Of a stretch of DNA of 64,000 nucleotides, positions 62,841 to 64,000 are shown piece after piece. Made by a program: the position numbers and the translations under genes. Where the stretch lies: positions 11,625,021 through 11,689,020 of the forward strand of contig OW388303.1 of assembly GCA_936450465.1 (NCBI GenBank), read 5' to 3'. Every line of letters begins with the position of its first letter. Positions within the stretch are counted from its first letter, which is position 1. This stretch comes from Gibbula magus. Lineage: Eukaryota; Mollusca; Gastropoda; Trochida; Trochidae. The notes beneath the pieces were generated by a model. That model saw only the letters and a list, made by a program, of their open reading frames with translations, did not search any database and was not told the DNA's origin.

Positions 62841-63064
62841 CTTAATATATTTCAACTTCCCAATGCAAGGCATAACTCTTGCCAGTCGCCAGTGTTTCCT
62901 TAATATATCTGTGCTTAGAAATTCAGGCCCAGTATGCATTTCTGGTGTAGCGATTCACTATCTAGACACGACAAAGCGAGGGAAATACCGCAAGGCTTAA
63001 TTCAGCCAGTAATGCAGACTGGCAAGAGTTGTGCCTTGCGTTTGGAAGTTGAATATATTTAAGC
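62841..63064. repeat. foldback, ~50 bp arms
   Basis: CTTAATATATTTCAACTTCC with GCAAGGCATAACTCTTGCCA pairs with TGGCAAGAGTTGTGCCTTGC and GGAAGTTGAATATATTTAAG. A related block lies near 44383-44455 (CAAGGCATAAATCAGCCAGT). Confidence 0.75.
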
Positions 63065-64000
63065 TATAATCAATCAACTAAATTTTGTAAGACTTCTGAC
63101 CTTGGTTATATTTTACGAGCGCTTCACAATATTCCGTCACCATACCCGAAGAATGAAATGTGACATACATGTTTACTTATAGAAATGTACACTTGCTGAA
63201 CTAAAAAGAATAAAAGGAAGGAGTTATTGATATAAATGGGTTAATCATAGGGCTCTACTCATTTACAAAAAAAAAATCGATCTTCTTTTATGGTTAGCAT
63301 CTTGCGTACTGTGAATTTGAAATAACCTGAGGTATTCAGTTTACATGCGTACAATTCACCATCATTTGTTCCTTGTTTAATGCATGAATTTGATACAATG
63401 AAACTAAACTAAAGTCAAAATGGTTTATCCTGAGAATGTGAGATTAAGTCGTTTCGTTATCCCAGGGCAAGCAGTTTAGTTAAAGTTAATGGGGGGAATA
63501 ATACGAATATGAATTCATATTTTGAATATAATTTTCCAATAATATGATTATAAACTAATGGGATCCACAGACTAGTATAAAAAGATATAACCAGTGATTT
63601 AGAAAGAACCAAAGCAGTGCAAAGTGCATGGTACGGTGTAGTGTGTCGCATGCCGATGCTGCTTACGGCTGGGACGCTGCCAAGGAGTGGAGAATCACTT
63701 GGGGCTTCAGCGAGTAGATATCGCGTCTGCTACCCGAGTACCATGAACTAGTCTCCCACGATCTGCTGAAACTATGCAGTCAATGTTGACAAGTTTTACT
63801 TACCATCATCATTTATAAGATACAAGATATAAGATAAACGCTAATACGTTACATATGTCTCATAATTGGATCCGTTTTTATTATATTTTAGTAAGTACAA
63901 TCTGAGCAAGTCTACGACTTTCAACCTTTTAAAACTTTATGATCGTTATATGTCAGAATGCATTAACACACAGAATATGCATATGGTTTTAAGTACGATA
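63065..64000. other. no confident gene
   Basis: Mostly AT-rich. About 63620-63780 is a more GC-rich patch with short open frames on both strands; it may be an unrecognised exon or repeat. Confidence 0.35.

Noticed and set aside
63620..63780. A GC-richer patch that might be a small RNA or exon
   Set aside because: No match to 5S, snRNA or protein family patterns that I can recognise, and no clear splice sites.

Overview
This looks like AT-rich nuclear DNA from a marine invertebrate, most likely a mollusc. Genes have many small exons with GT-AG introns. Non-coding DNA is crowded with tRNA-derived SINEs, foldback MITEs and (CCGT)n-bearing tandem-repeat elements of the kind described in bivalves and gastropods. 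No prokaryotic, organellar or viral gene block is visible. The species call is inference.

Layout: (1) 1-3570, minus strand: 5' part of a TRIM-like gene whose spliced product joins RING, two B-boxes and a coiled coil to a PARP9/14-type macro domain; it runs off the left edge. (2) 3.6-9.4 kb: intergenic, with nested DNA transposons and a dead 5'-truncated LINE. (3) 9691-21587, plus strand: a complete LETM1 gene, 13 coding exons, predicted 777 aa. (4) 21.6-28.1 kb: LETM1 3' UTR and repeats, including a tandem-repeat element near 25.3-26.4 kb. (5) 47344 down to 31212, minus strand: a complete ALDH18A1/P5CS gene, 14 coding exons, predicted 778 aa, with a possible 3 kb 3' UTR reaching about 28.1 kb and a candidate non-coding first exon near 54.7 kb. 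(6) 47.4-64 kb: probable P5CS first intron, then gene-poor DNA full of MITEs, several with intact target-site duplications and insertions inside one another.

LETM1 (inner-membrane cation/proton exchange) and P5CS (first committed step from glutamate to proline and ornithine) are both mitochondrial and lie tail to tail. Their probable promoters share AGGTCA-type half sites and an 11-base word. Several tandem duplications sit on or next to splice sites of these two genes. The most novel-looking item is the RBCC-macro fusion, which would couple a ubiquitin ligase to an ADP-ribose reader in one chain.
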